DNA of 64,000 nt from Aquisalinus luteolus. Its GTDB lineage: Bacteria; Pseudomonadota; Alphaproteobacteria; Caulobacterales; Parvularculaceae. Each line of letters starts with the position of its first letter. The first letter of the stretch is position 1. Below, piece by piece: positions 17,156 through 27,300 of the stretch. A program made the translations under genes and the position numbers. Under the pieces are notes generated by a model that searched no databases, was not told where the DNA came from, and was given only the letters and a program-made list of their open reading frames with translations. The stretch lies in the NCBI RefSeq assembly GCF_009712425.2, contig NZ_VCJR02000002.1:124001-188000 (forward strand). The letters are read 5' to 3'.

Positions 17156-18480
17156 TGTTTCGACTTGCCCCGGAACACTTCTTCATCAAGCGCCCCTTCC
17201 CACTTGCCGACGACACTGGCAACGGCAGCGTCACCGGTGACATTTGTCAGGGTACGCATCATGTCAAGCAGGCGGTCGAAGGGGAAGATGAAGGCAATGA
17301 CGAGGATTGCCTGCTCCTCGGGCACGTTGAACACGGTCAGCACTGTGATCGCGAGGAATAGCGAGGCAGAAGGAATGCCCGCCGCACCGATAGAGGCCAT
17401 GGTCGCCGTCAGCGCGATCATGACGTAATCGATCAGCTGCAGCTCGATGCCCAGCGCCTGCGCAGCGAACAGGGCGACAAGACCGAGATAGATCGAGGTG
17501 CCGTCCATGTTGATGGTCGCACCCAGCGGCAACACGGAGCCCGCGACGGATTTCTTCACGCCGAGATTGTTGCTGACATTGGAGATGGTCACCGGCAGCG
17601 TCGCCGAGGATGACGCCGTGGAATAAGCGGTCGCCATCGCATCCAGTATGCCACTGATGAAGCGCATGAAGGGCAGGCCGAGAATGATGCGGATGATGCC
17701 GCCATAGACCAGAATGATCTGCACGATGCAGGCGGCGTAAAGCGCGATCGCCAGCTTGCCGAGATTGACGAGGACGCCCAGCCCCTGCTCGCCCAGCACC
17801 CATGCCATCAGCGCGAAAACGCCATAGGGGGCAAGCTCCATGACGAACACGGTCATTTTCAGGATCGCTTCTGCGGCGGATTCCATCACCTCGCCCACAC
17901 GCTTGCCCTGCTCGCCTGCCATCAGGATGCCGACACCGAACAGGATCGCAAAGAAGATGATGCCGAGAACATCGGCGCTGGCCATGGCGGCAACAGGGTT
18001 TGTCGGGATGATCGCCAGCAGTCGATCGACGAGCGATGGTGCCCCGCCCTCGATCCTGCTCGTCAGCGTGTCGACGGCAGACGTGCTGGCCTGGCCGTAA
18101 TCAACGCCGACGCCCGGCTGCAACAGGACTCCGAAGATGATGCCAAGAGTGACGGCGAAAACAGTCGTGCAGATATAAAGAGATAGCGTCTTGACCCCCA
18201 GCGAGCCAAGCCGCTTGGGATCGCCCATGGAGATCACGCCGGCAACGAGGGTCGTGAAGATCAGCGGCACGACCAGCATGCGGATCAAATTGACGAAGGC
18301 GTCCCCGATCGGCTTGATAGCGGGCGCCGCCTCCGGAAAGAAATAGCCGCAGGCGCCGCCGGCGATGAGGGCGAGAATGACCCGCAACCACAGCGGCCAC
18401 TTCGCCACGCGGCCGAGCAGGAAGAGTACGGCAAAGACCGCAAGCGTGATGATCCAGAAAGTTGCGGCGCCCAATGCCAT
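17152..18480 (-). CDS. Dicarboxylate/amino acid:cation symporter (DAACS family)
   Basis: 442 aa, about eight membrane helices plus two re-entrant loops. Family marks: the Ser-rich first hairpin (TASSSATLPVTI), NMDGT in TM7 (LGATINMDGTSIYLG), and the second hairpin with AAGIPSAS. Na+- or H+-coupled uptake of glutamate, aspartate or C4-dicarboxylates across the inner membrane. Start chosen at ATG 18480 after GGGGAACATCC; a longer reading to 18522 has no ribosome site. Coupled to the asparaginase-domain gene, which suggests an acidic amino acid or amide substrate. Confidence 0.9.
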   Translation of the reverse strand: MALGAATFWIITLAVFAVLFLLGRVAKWPLWLRVILALIAGGACGYFFPEAAPAIKPIGDAFVNLIRMLVVPLIFTTLVAGVISMGDPKRLGSLGVKTLSLYICTTVFAVTLGIIFGVLLQPGVGVDYGQASTSAVDTLTSRIEGGAPSLVDRLLAIIPTNPVAAMASADVLGIIFFAILFGVGILMAGEQGKRVGEVMESAAEAILKMTVFVMELAPYGVFALMAWVLGEQGLGVLVNLGKLAIALYAACIVQIILVYGGIIRIILGLPFMRFISGILDAMATAYSTASSSATLPVTISNVSNNLGVKKSVAGSVLPLGATINMDGTSIYLGLVALFAAQALGIELQLIDYVMIALTATMASIGAAGIPSASLFLAITVLTVFNVPEEQAILVIAFIFPFDRLLDMMRTLTNVTGDAAVASVVGKWEGALDEEVFRGKSKQ

Positions 18481-18537
18481 GGATGTTCCCCTTCTCGCGC
18501 TGATCCAGCCACGCTCTTGCATGGTCCAGATATAAAA

Positions 18538-18566
18538 GTCCCGGCGGACACTATGCCTGCCGGGAC
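18538..18566 (-). terminator. Rho-independent terminator after the S9 peptidase gene
   Basis: GTCCCGGC and GCCGGGAC form an eight-bp perfect stem; on the minus strand it is followed by TTTTATAT. It lies 14 bases after the peptidase stop. Confidence 0.8.
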
Positions 18567-18579
18567 CTGTAAGGGCAAA

Positions 18580-20700
18580 TTATTCCGCGTCTTTCAGCTG
18601 ACGGAGGAAGTAGACATATTGAAGGGCATAGCGCCGGGCCGACTGTTCGCGGTTGGCACTGGCCGAATGGCCCCCCTCTGTGTTTTCGTAATAGAGGAAG
18701 GAGTGGCCATATTCCTCCAGCCGCGCACCGAACTTGCGGGCGTGGCCGGGGTGAACCCTGTCGTCCTTGGTCGAGGTAAAGATGAACGGAACCGGATAGT
18801 CGGCATCCTCATCCAGGTTCTGGTAAGGCGATATCTGTTCGAGGAATGGCCGCTCTTCCGGATTGTCCGGATCGCCATATTCGCCAACCCAGCTCGCGCC
18901 GGCCAGCAGTTTGTCGAACCGCAACATGTCGAGCAGCGGCACGCCGATGCCCACGGCATTGTAGAGGTCTGGGCGCTGGACCATGGAAACGCCGGTCAGC
19001 AGGCCGCCATTGGAGCCGCCAAGAATACCGAGATGATCCGGCGAGGTAATACCACGGGCGGCGAGGTCTTCGGACACCGCGAAGAAGTCATCATAGATGA
19101 TCTGGCGATTGCCCTTCAGACCTGCCTGGTGCCATTTCGGCCCGAACTCGCCACCGCCGCGAATATTGGCGATGACATAGACGCCATCACGCTCCAGCCA
19201 CAGCTTGCCGGTCAAGCCGGAATAGGTCGGCAGAATGGAAACCTGAAAACCGCCATAACCATACTGCACCGTAGGCGCAGGGCCGTTTTCCAGAACGCTT
19301 TCCTTGCCGATCACGAAATAGGGAATCTTCGTGCCATCCGTACTCGTCGCTTCATACTGGCGCGTCACCATGCCGCCTGCATCGAAGAAGGCCGGGCTTG
19401 TTGCCAGCGTCTCCGGCTCCAGACTGTCTGCGGTGACATGATAGAGCGTCTCCGGCGTCAGCGGGCTTTCGAAATTGACGAGCAGGTCGCCCTTGCTTTC
19501 ATTGACGGAGACGACGGAGACGACACCCGTTTCCGGCAGGGCTATCGTTTCCTGCACCCAGCCATCGGCACCCGGCGTGAACTTCAGCACCTTGCCCTTG
19601 ATGTTATCGAGCAGCTCGGCATAAATCACGCCATCTGCGGCAGAGACGCCGTCAAGCGCCTGGCGCTCGGTCGGCTCGAACAGGCCGGTAACGGCATAGG
19701 TCTCCGGGTCCATGGCAACAAGGGCGCCGGTAGGCCATTTTTCGCCCTGATGGTCCCAGTCCTGCTGCAAGGAAATAATGAACTGGCCGCCGGTTATGCC
19801 GACCATGGAGGCCTTTGGCGGCAGGGGCAGCTGATTCAACTCACCTGCATCATCCATCAGATAGTATTCACGTTCATAAAAAGTCACTGAACGAATAATG
19901 CCGGCCCAGGCCTTGTCACCCGCATGATCGGCCCACGGATAGACGCCGACATCGCTCGTCTCGCCCTCAAATATTACCGGCGCATCGGCGATCGCTTGCC
20001 CGCGCTTCCAAAGACGCACGGTGCGGGCATAGCCCGAGTCCGTCATCGTGCCTTCGCCGAGATCCATGCCGGACAGCATCGTGTCCTGATCGATCCAGGC
20101 GGTTGTAGCCTTTGCCTCTTCCAGCATGAAGCCGTCCTCGACGAAGGATTTGGTCGCAATGTCAAACTCGCGGCGGACAGCGGCGTCAGAGCCGCCGCGC
20201 GACAGGGTGATGATGCAGCGCTCATAGTCCGGCGCCAGGCAATCGGTCCCCTTGTATACCCAGTTCTCGCCTTCTTCCTCTGCCAGCGCATCAATGTCGA
20301 GGATCACATCCCAGTCGCGATTGCCATCCAGGTAATCCTCGATCGGCATACGTCGCCACAGGCCGCGCTTGTTGGTCTCGTCCTGCCAGAAATTATAGGC
20401 ATAGTCCCCGCGCAGGGCAGCGGTCTGGATACGCTCGTTGGAATTGAGGATTGCGAGCGCCTCGGCCTTCATCGGCTCGAACCGCTCATCGCCCTCAAGG
20501 ATAGCGAGAGAGCGGGTGTTCTGGTCCTCGACCCATTCAAGGGCCTGTTTGCCTTCGACTTCTTCCAGCCACAGATAGGGATCGTCGCTCATGGCGGTTT
20601 CGCTTTCTTCCTGGGCTGTTGCGGATGAGGTGAGCCCCGGTGAGATGGCCGTGGCGAGGATGGCTGCTGCCGAAGCAAGCAGGAGGTGAGATTTTTTCAT
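18580..20700 (-). CDS. Prolyl oligopeptidase (S9) family peptidase, periplasmic
   Basis: 706 aa with a signal peptide (first ~28 residues, ending SATAQ). Residues ~40-440 are the seven-bladed propeller that gates access. The C-terminal alpha/beta hydrolase has GGSNGG with nucleophile Ser563, TSTKDDRVHPGHA with Asp646/647 and GGHSA with His678, the complete triad. Cuts short peptides after Pro or related residues in the periplasm. Stands alone with its own terminator. Confidence 0.93.
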   Translation of the reverse strand: MKKSHLLLASAAAILATAISPGLTSSATAQEESETAMSDDPYLWLEEVEGKQALEWVEDQNTRSLAILEGDERFEPMKAEALAILNSNERIQTAALRGDYAYNFWQDETNKRGLWRRMPIEDYLDGNRDWDVILDIDALAEEEGENWVYKGTDCLAPDYERCIITLSRGGSDAAVRREFDIATKSFVEDGFMLEEAKATTAWIDQDTMLSGMDLGEGTMTDSGYARTVRLWKRGQAIADAPVIFEGETSDVGVYPWADHAGDKAWAGIIRSVTFYEREYYLMDDAGELNQLPLPPKASMVGITGGQFIISLQQDWDHQGEKWPTGALVAMDPETYAVTGLFEPTERQALDGVSAADGVIYAELLDNIKGKVLKFTPGADGWVQETIALPETGVVSVVSVNESKGDLLVNFESPLTPETLYHVTADSLEPETLATSPAFFDAGGMVTRQYEATSTDGTKIPYFVIGKESVLENGPAPTVQYGYGGFQVSILPTYSGLTGKLWLERDGVYVIANIRGGGEFGPKWHQAGLKGNRQIIYDDFFAVSEDLAARGITSPDHLGILGGSNGGLLTGVSMVQRPDLYNAVGIGVPLLDMLRFDKLLAGASWVGEYGDPDNPEERPFLEQISPYQNLDEDADYPVPFIFTSTKDDRVHPGHARKFGARLEEYGHSFLYYENTEGGHSASANREQSARRYALQYVYFLRQLKDAE

Positions 20701-20800
20701 AAGGATTCCCTTCTGACAGGTCAGCGGTTACCTTATCGTTCCAGTCGTGACGGGCAAATGGTTTACCCGTCACGAACAGGTGAGTGCGTTCAGCTTCCCA

Positions 20801-21316
20801 TCAAGGTTGAACAGCAACGGTCGGGCGCAGGTTTTGCTGCACCTCTGCCGCATTATAGGACGCGACATCATTCGGCTTCGTACCCTTGCCCATCAGGATA
20901 TAGGCAATGGCATTATAGCGCGTCGTTTCACGAACATCGAAATCGCTCGGGCCCCAGCCGAAACCATAGCCGTAATAAGGGAACGGGCGACCGCGACCAT
21001 AATAGGCATAGTCGGGCCCGCCCATGGAGCGATAGCTGGTCGACTTCTCGGTGTCGTCCTTGACCATGGTGAAATAGTCATAGCCATTCATCAGGGTCAG
21101 CTCGGCGGCGCGCAGGAGGAGATAGTTCTCGACCTGCTCGCGCGACGTCAGCGAATTGCCGCGGAAGGTGACGCGATATCGGTTGCTTTCGATCTGTTGC
21201 TCGGAGAAGCCATAGCCATTGCCTTCCGCCGTCGGCACATAGGGCGTGGAGGAAGCGCAGGCGCCGAGAATGGCAAGGCTGCCAAGAGCGACTAGGGTAG
21301 AGAGGGTCTTTTTCAT
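20801..21316 (-). CDS. CC0125/CC1285-type lipoprotein
   Basis: 171 aa. Lipobox LGAC ends the signal peptide, giving a lipid-modified Cys. The mature part contains NRYRVTFRGNSLTSREQVENYLLLRAAELTL, typical of a small Caulobacter-type lipoprotein family (CC0125/CC1285), then a Tyr/Gly-rich stretch (DYAYYGRGRPFPYYGYGFG). Function unknown; members are envelope proteins. Start at ATG 21316 after AAAGGACCTGTA. An upstream in-frame start at 21358 would bury the signal peptide. Confidence 0.8.
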   Translation of the reverse strand: MKKTLSTLVALGSLAILGACASSTPYVPTAEGNGYGFSEQQIESNRYRVTFRGNSLTSREQVENYLLLRAAELTLMNGYDYFTMVKDDTEKSTSYRSMGGPDYAYYGRGRPFPYYGYGFGWGPSDFDVRETTRYNAIAYILMGKGTKPNDVASYNAAEVQQNLRPTVAVQP

Positions 21317-21426
21317 TACAGGTCCTTTCGACCGCGATGGTCTGCGGTCATGTTGCATTATAACAATGCGGGCGCCGCAATAGCGTTAACTTTACGTGAG
21401 GAGCATCACGATAACACCGCAACTCA

Positions 21427-22908
21427 TCACCCGGTTTCGTCGGTCGCGTCCTCAGCTGGTGGCAACTTTAGACTGCCGGACTTGATATGCAAATCACGTT
21501 GCGGGAACGGGATCTCGATATTGTTCTCATGCAGGCGCTCCCAGATGACCATCATGACGTCGGAGGTAACGTTGGTGACGCCATTTGGAGGGTCGTTGAT
21601 CCAGAAGCGCAAATCGAAATTCACGGAAGAGTCCCCAAACTCAACAAGATTACAACGTGGTTTCGGTGTCGAAAGGACCCTTGGCACCGTCAGCGCGGCT
21701 TCCTCGGCCATCTTCTGGATGAAGCGGACATCCTTGAAATCGTAGCTTGTGCCGAACGGCGCATGAAGGCGCACGACCCGGTCGTCATGGGTCCAGTTTA
21801 TAACGCCCTCATTGATGAATATATCGTTGGGGATCAGATGCTCCGTCCCGTCACGGGTGCGGACCGCGACATAACGCGTATTCATCTTGGTAATCCATCC
21901 AAAGGTATCGCCGACCTCGATTGTGTCGCCTGGCTTGATCGACTTGTCTGCCAGCAGCGTGACACCGGCGGCGAAGTTCGAGATGACCCGCTGCAGGCCG
22001 AGGCCGACACCGATACCGATGGCACCGCCGAAGATCGCCAGCGTCGCGAAATCGAAATTGACAGTGGCAAGCGCCAGCAGGAGGGCGACGACCGGCAGGA
22101 TCAGGTTTAAAATCTTGGCGAACAGGGCCTTGAGGGAGGGGTTCAGCTCCTCGACCTTGTTGATGCGGCTGGTCATGAACCCGCCGACCAGGTTGGCGAC
22201 CCAGAAGAACAGGCCGAACACGATCACGGCCCGCACCACGGCGAACAGTGTCAGGTTCAGGGCCGGGATATCGGTCTGCTGCAGCTGGTCCACGACATCG
22301 TCCAGCACCCCGATGGCGTCGAGCACCATGATCGGCCAGATCGTATAGAACGCGACCTTTGACCAGAATGGCGACTGGATGACGAGGGTGACAAGGCGCA
22401 CCACGATCCAGGCGGATAACAACGATCGGCCGGCCTCCAGCAGGCCCGTCGACTGGTCGATTGCCCCGAGGACGATGATGAAAATCGATACCCATACCCA
22501 AAGCGCGATGGGCGTCGCGATGGTGGCAAGCGCATTGGCCAGCCGCTTCAGCACACCATAGGGCGCGCGCTTTGTCAGCTGGTCACTGATGAGATCTTTC
22601 AGGCGCGGACCGAATATGACCGCCGGGACAAGCGCTCCCATCAGGAGGCCGAACTGCAGGAGGACATTCCAGGTCAGCAGTTCTTCACGGGCCCAGGTGA
22701 CAAGATTGGTCAGAACCGTCTGCAGCTCTTCGGTGCCGAGCAATTCCTCCAGTGCCGATCCGTCGGGCGCAGCATCCTGCAGGTCTGCCTGGATTTCGGC
22801 CGCTTCCTGTTCAGGTGTCTCGCCATCACCATTGACTGCGGGCGCATCTTCCTGCGCCGTTGCGGCATCATCCTGACCGTCCGGCTGTTCGCTCGTTTCT
22901 GCCTGCAT
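21427..22908 (-). CDS. Mechanosensitive ion channel, MscS family
   Basis: 493 aa. The first ~75 residues are an acidic Glu/Asp/Ala-rich stretch with no clear signal peptide, then about five membrane helices. The pore helix (FGGAIGIGVGLGLQRVISNFAAG) is followed by the MscS beta domain (IKPGDTIEVGDTFGWI, then RDGTEHLIPNDIFI) and the vestibule. Opens under membrane tension to release solutes on osmotic downshock. The SD region is not obvious; the start is set by the acidic leader and may vary. Confidence 0.9.
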   Translation of the reverse strand: MQAETSEQPDGQDDAATAQEDAPAVNGDGETPEQEAAEIQADLQDAAPDGSALEELLGTEELQTVLTNLVTWAREELLTWNVLLQFGLLMGALVPAVIFGPRLKDLISDQLTKRAPYGVLKRLANALATIATPIALWVWVSIFIIVLGAIDQSTGLLEAGRSLLSAWIVVRLVTLVIQSPFWSKVAFYTIWPIMVLDAIGVLDDVVDQLQQTDIPALNLTLFAVVRAVIVFGLFFWVANLVGGFMTSRINKVEELNPSLKALFAKILNLILPVVALLLALATVNFDFATLAIFGGAIGIGVGLGLQRVISNFAAGVTLLADKSIKPGDTIEVGDTFGWITKMNTRYVAVRTRDGTEHLIPNDIFINEGVINWTHDDRVVRLHAPFGTSYDFKDVRFIQKMAEEAALTVPRVLSTPKPRCNLVEFGDSSVNFDLRFWINDPPNGVTNVTSDVMMVIWERLHENNIEIPFPQRDLHIKSGSLKLPPAEDATDETG

Positions 22909-23007
22909 GCGCTTTGTCTCTCCTGCGGGTGCCGCTCGGGCACCCGGTCACGACGGAAGTAATGACATAGAGGAGGTTATGCTGGCAGGCAATTTTTACA
23001 GCGGTAC

Positions 23008-23262
23008 TCAGGCGTTCTGGTCGTCGGCCTCTTCATCGAAGGGCTGGCTTGCCTGATGCACGAGCAGGAAACCGGCCGCAGCGAAGATGACGATCGCCGA
23101 ATAGAATGCACCACTATTCGCAGCGAACATGGCGATCATCGTGCCACCGACGGTAACGGCATAAGGCATGATCCGCGGACGCTGGGTGCGGGACCGCCAG
23201 ACGAATACCGCGGCCGTCGCAAGGAACAGGACGATCGCGAAGAAGTTGAAGTAAAAGCCCAT
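23008..23262 (-). CDS. Small two- or three-helix membrane protein, unknown
   Basis: 84 aa: hydrophobic helices at about residues 5-22, 33-50 and 52-70, basic loop RSRTQRPR, acidic tail ending in EEADDQ. GGGAGACTATCTC precedes the ATG. No family recognised. It lies between the MscS gene and the beta-barrel gene on the same strand. Confidence 0.6.
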   Translation of the reverse strand: MGFYFNFFAIVLFLATAAVFVWRSRTQRPRIMPYAVTVGGTMIAMFAANSGAFYSAIVIFAAAGFLLVHQASQPFDEEADDQNA

Positions 23263-23363
23263 GAGATAGTCTCCCTCTTTTCAGGGACAGCATGGGTAAC
23301 GGGCTTTACCATTGCCTTGATGGAGCGGGTAAAATTTTACCCAGCGCCGGATTTCTCATCACG

Positions 23364-23403
23364 CCTGCGTCAGAACCGCTTCGCCTCCGTCAGAACCGCT
23401 TCG
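23364..23403. repeat. 20-bp tandem duplication across the beta-barrel stop codon
   Basis: Two adjacent 20-bp copies (CCTGCGTCAGAACCGCTTCG and CCTCCGTCAGAACCGCTTCG) differ at one base. The second copy contains the barrel gene's last codons and stop; the first lies just downstream. Confidence 0.9.
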
Positions 23404-24355
23404 AAAGGCGCAGGTTCAGGCCGCCATCGACCGCATCGTATTCGGACAGGAAGAAAGCGCTGGTCTGTTCCGTGTATCCGATGGATGCCGTAACCTGCAG
23501 GTCCGGCGCGATGGCGCGCGATACTGACAGGCCTGCGGACCAGACTTCATCCTCTCGCTCCACAAAGGTGACATCCTCATAGAAGTTGTCATAGGTACGG
23601 TCCGTATAGGTCACCTCACCCGACACCCGCCAGTTTTCAGTCGGCGCCCAGACAGCCCGCACCGCAGCCGTGACCGCGATGTTTTCCTGAGCCTCGTTCT
23701 GGGAGAACTGGCGCGAGACAGTCAGCGTCGGCTGCAGCAGCACGTTCTCGCGCATCTGGAACACCGTGGAGGCGCTGGCCGAGACGCCGGAGAAATCTGT
23801 CGTATCGCTGAAATTGCCGTCGCCGGACGTGCCGTAATTGGCGCCCGCGGTGACATAGACACGGTCATCGAGCACCGACGTGCCGACATAGGCGCTTGCG
23901 ATAGCGTTCTTGTTGTCTATCTCGTTGTTCCTGAAATAGTCTGTGCCCGACACGACAAGGTTCACCCCGGCCTCGACATGACCGCCGATGACCGTATTGA
24001 TCCCTGCATTCAGGGCGAAATTGGAGAACCCGCTTTCCTCGGCATTGATGTCGAGGGTGCGGCCCGGATTGGTCGAGTAGCCGACGCCTGCAGCGGCGCC
24101 GACATGGAAGATTTCATTGACCCGCAGGATGAAGACGCCCGGCTCGCCGTCGAGCATGGCTTCATCTTCGCTCGGGCGGCGGAACTGGTCCGCCTGGCGC
24201 TGGGCATCTTCGAACTGGGCACCCTGCGTCACCGCAGACTCAAGGTCGTTGATGGTCTGGGCACTGGCCGCGCCCAGCATCGCGCCGGCGAGGGTACCCG
24301 TCGCCGCGAGACACGCAGCCGTCAGCTTGCGGAAGGAGATCATGTGCGAAATCAT
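23390..24355 (-). CDS. Outer-membrane beta-barrel protein of the ECF-linked cassette
   Basis: 321 aa with a signal peptide (AGAMLGAASAQ). The mature region alternates hydrophobic and polar residues every two positions with many aromatic ends, as in a transmembrane barrel (for example DDRVYVTAGANYGTS and APTENWRVSGEVTYTDRTY), and ends in LSKRF with the C-terminal Phe that outer-membrane assembly recognises. It looks like the BBP2-type barrels of polysaccharide export. ATG 24355 overlaps the stop of the 1041-aa gene by ATGA, so they are coupled. It could be the surface pore or anchor for the large protein; that is inference. Confidence 0.8.
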   Translation of the reverse strand: MISHMISFRKLTAACLAATGTLAGAMLGAASAQTINDLESAVTQGAQFEDAQRQADQFRRPSEDEAMLDGEPGVFILRVNEIFHVGAAAGVGYSTNPGRTLDINAEESGFSNFALNAGINTVIGGHVEAGVNLVVSGTDYFRNNEIDNKNAIASAYVGTSVLDDRVYVTAGANYGTSGDGNFSDTTDFSGVSASASTVFQMRENVLLQPTLTVSRQFSQNEAQENIAVTAAVRAVWAPTENWRVSGEVTYTDRTYDNFYEDVTFVEREDEVWSAGLSVSRAIAPDLQVTASIGYTEQTSAFFLSEYDAVDGGLNLRLSKRF

Positions 24356-27300
24356 TGACCGGGCTCCACACGCAGGGTCGCCGTCTCGCCAGTGCGCAGG
24401 CTGTAGGTCTGCTCGCTGGCACCCTCGGTGACATTGGCGATGGTGATCGCAGCGGTGTTGGGCGAGGAGTATCCCTCGTTCACGGCAGTGATCTCGATGG
24501 CCGCAACACCAGGCTGCAGGTTGATGTTGAAATCCGTACCTGCGTTCAACAGGCTGATCTGCGTTTCGAAGATCTTGCGACCGAACTGGGTGATGATGAC
24601 ATCGACGATGTCGCCGTCCTCCAGCGAATAGTCTCGCATGATATAGCTGAGCAGGAAGCCGCTGATCTTGATATCGGAAAGACCCGCTGTAGAGAAGATA
24701 TCCCGGCTGTCGGCAAGGATATCGCCAAGCGCCACCTGTGACTTCTTCATCGCCCAGCGTTCCAGGTATTGCGGCCCGCAACCGGCAATACCTGCACAGC
24801 TTGGTGCCGTGTTTGCCCACCGGCGGAAGCCTTCGTCTTCAGCATTCCGGATCAGGTTTGCTGCATCCGCCAGGGCAGAGGCGAGGTTCGGATAGCCGGC
24901 CTGAAGTGCTAGGCGCTCAAGGCGATCCACATCCTGCTGGACAAGCCATGACAGCCATGGCGTCAGGTCCGTCGCGACAATCCCGACCATGGATTCATAC
25001 TCGAAGGCATTGTTCCTGAAGAAACTGTCCATGCTGTCGATGCCGGATGCCGCACGCTGTTCCTTGCGCTTTTCATCGCGCAAGGCTTCTTCGTGCTTCT
25101 GGTCCATCAGTATCTGCAACTGGATACGGTTGAGTTCTTCCTGACGGGCGCGGCGCTCGTCCATCTCGGCCCACTGATCTTTCAGCCATTCGGGCACTTC
25201 GGAATATTGTGGACCCGTGTCGACCGGCTTTGCCGGTGGCATGCGGTCTTTGGGTGCCGTCGGATAGCCGGGGTTGTTGATTATGTCCGCCATGTCGCGG
25301 TTGAACTTGTTCCAGTCTTCTGCGGTCGGCTCCGTCGAGATCGGCTGTTCCGGCCAGCCACCGACCGGCATGTTCGGGTCGATCCCCATATTGACCAGTT
25401 TTTGCGGATCGTTGTTTCTGAGATATTCCCAATAGGCCTCTTTCGGGTAGCCCGTCCTATGATCGATACGGGGGTCCGACAGATCGTAGCCATTGGCATA
25501 CGGATCGACATCGGAATAGATCAGGTCGTTGACATATTCGTCCGCCAGTCGCTTGCCTTCGATCTCGGCCGAGCGCCTTTCCATTTCGCGCAGCCGGTTT
25601 TCCATCTCCCTGCTCTGTTCGGTAAGTTCGCGATTGAGCGTGTTGATCTCGGAAAGGCCCTTGCCGGACACGAAGACATCCGAGGCGCTGGAGGTGAGAA
25701 GCGCGGTGGCGTCGAGAGCAGCCGATTTCTTGTCACCGGCATAGGCGTTGACGATAATGCCGAGAACATCGACGCCAACATCCTTCATGGCGTAGTAAGG
25801 CTCCTGCAGCATCATTTCGGTGAAGGTACGATCGCCCTGCGGCCGGTCGGAATAGCTCCGTGTCAGGTTGATCTTGCCTGAGGAGGTATCCTGAGTGGCG
25901 TTGTAACCGGCCTTGCCGATGGTCCAGACCGAGTTCGCCTTGCCGTATTTGTCGAGTGCGCTGAGGCTGCCATTGCCCAGCTTCTTGATACTCTCCGGCA
26001 CCATCTCGGACATCTTGTTGAGCGTGCTGGCAAATTTCGATCCAGATGTCGGCACATTATCTGCCAGCTTTTCATAATCCTGAAGTGCCGTCTGATACTT
26101 TCTGCCCGCCATTTCAAGCTCGACATCCTGCTGTACCAGAGACATGTCCAGCGTGCTCAACCGGTCCTTTGCCTCTTCATATCCAGCCATGAGATGGGAG
26201 TAGTCCTCCCCATCGACATTCAACTTGGCAATTTCCTTCGTGTACCAGCGAACATCACTTACGGCATTATCTCGGAGGATCTTTGTCGTGCCCCGCTGGC
26301 GCGTATACGTCTCCACCGCCCGGTTGGCCCTGAACTCCAGCTCCTCCATCACATAGGTCGCAGCGCCCTTGACGGCGTTGGCATCCATTACCGGACCGTT
26401 CTGCTCTACATATGCATTCAGGAAGGTGTTCACGGCACCACTCCACGACCCCGTATCCTCGAGGGCAGCGGTCATCGGGTCCTGCGGACCGCCTGTCAGA
26501 TAGGCCTGAATATCGCCGGCAAGACCGTTGGCGCTCAATTCGCCTGACGCCATCGCGATCAGCTGGAGGGAGTTGGCGACATCGAATGGCGTCTGGTCCA
26601 CCTCGACATCATTGCCGCTGAAGTCGATCGTGTGGACATAGCCCTCAGTACCCGCCGCAACGCGGGCCATGGCGTCCTCCACCGCGTCAAACCCGGCGAA
26701 ATCGAACCGCCAGGTGCCGTCAGTATTCTTGGCGTAGGCCGTTGTTTTCATGCTCATTGGACGCATCGTGCCATCAGGCTGCATGACCAGCGCCCGGTGG
26801 TGGGTAGCGACGGCATGGATCGTACCGAACTTGTCGTCCGTCACGGCAACGCCCTTGCCCCACTGGATGACATCCTCCCCCGAGGCAAGGTCATACTCAA
26901 ACGCGGCAATATCGAACTCGATGATGGCGACATCCTGGCCATTATGCGATGTGTAGCTGCGTGACACCGTGACCGGAATCGAGCCTGCGGCCCCGATCGG
27001 CAGGTTCAGCGTGCTTGCCGGCACCTCTATTTGCCACTCACCGCTTTGGCCCAGCGGGACGCCATTACCGATCTGTCCCCGGATAGTGTCGTTGTAGAAC
27101 GGGAAAAAAGTGCTCTCGCCCAGCAACGTACCGGAGTCATAGTCAAAGCCGTAATTGACTTCCGTCGGCGTCAGGCTGGAGAACGCACTGGCATTGGTGC
27201 CACTGGCATCCGCGATCGTGACCGCACCATTGCGGAAGTCGAGCATGACCTGGGAGCGGGCGTCATAGAAGGACCGCGCCATCAACGCTTCCTGCGAATG

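Noticed and set aside
18517-19890. 457-codon open frame on the plus strand opposite the S9 peptidase gene
   Set aside because: No motifs and its sequence is a mirror of a strongly conserved peptidase; GC-rich coding DNA often gives such antisense frames.
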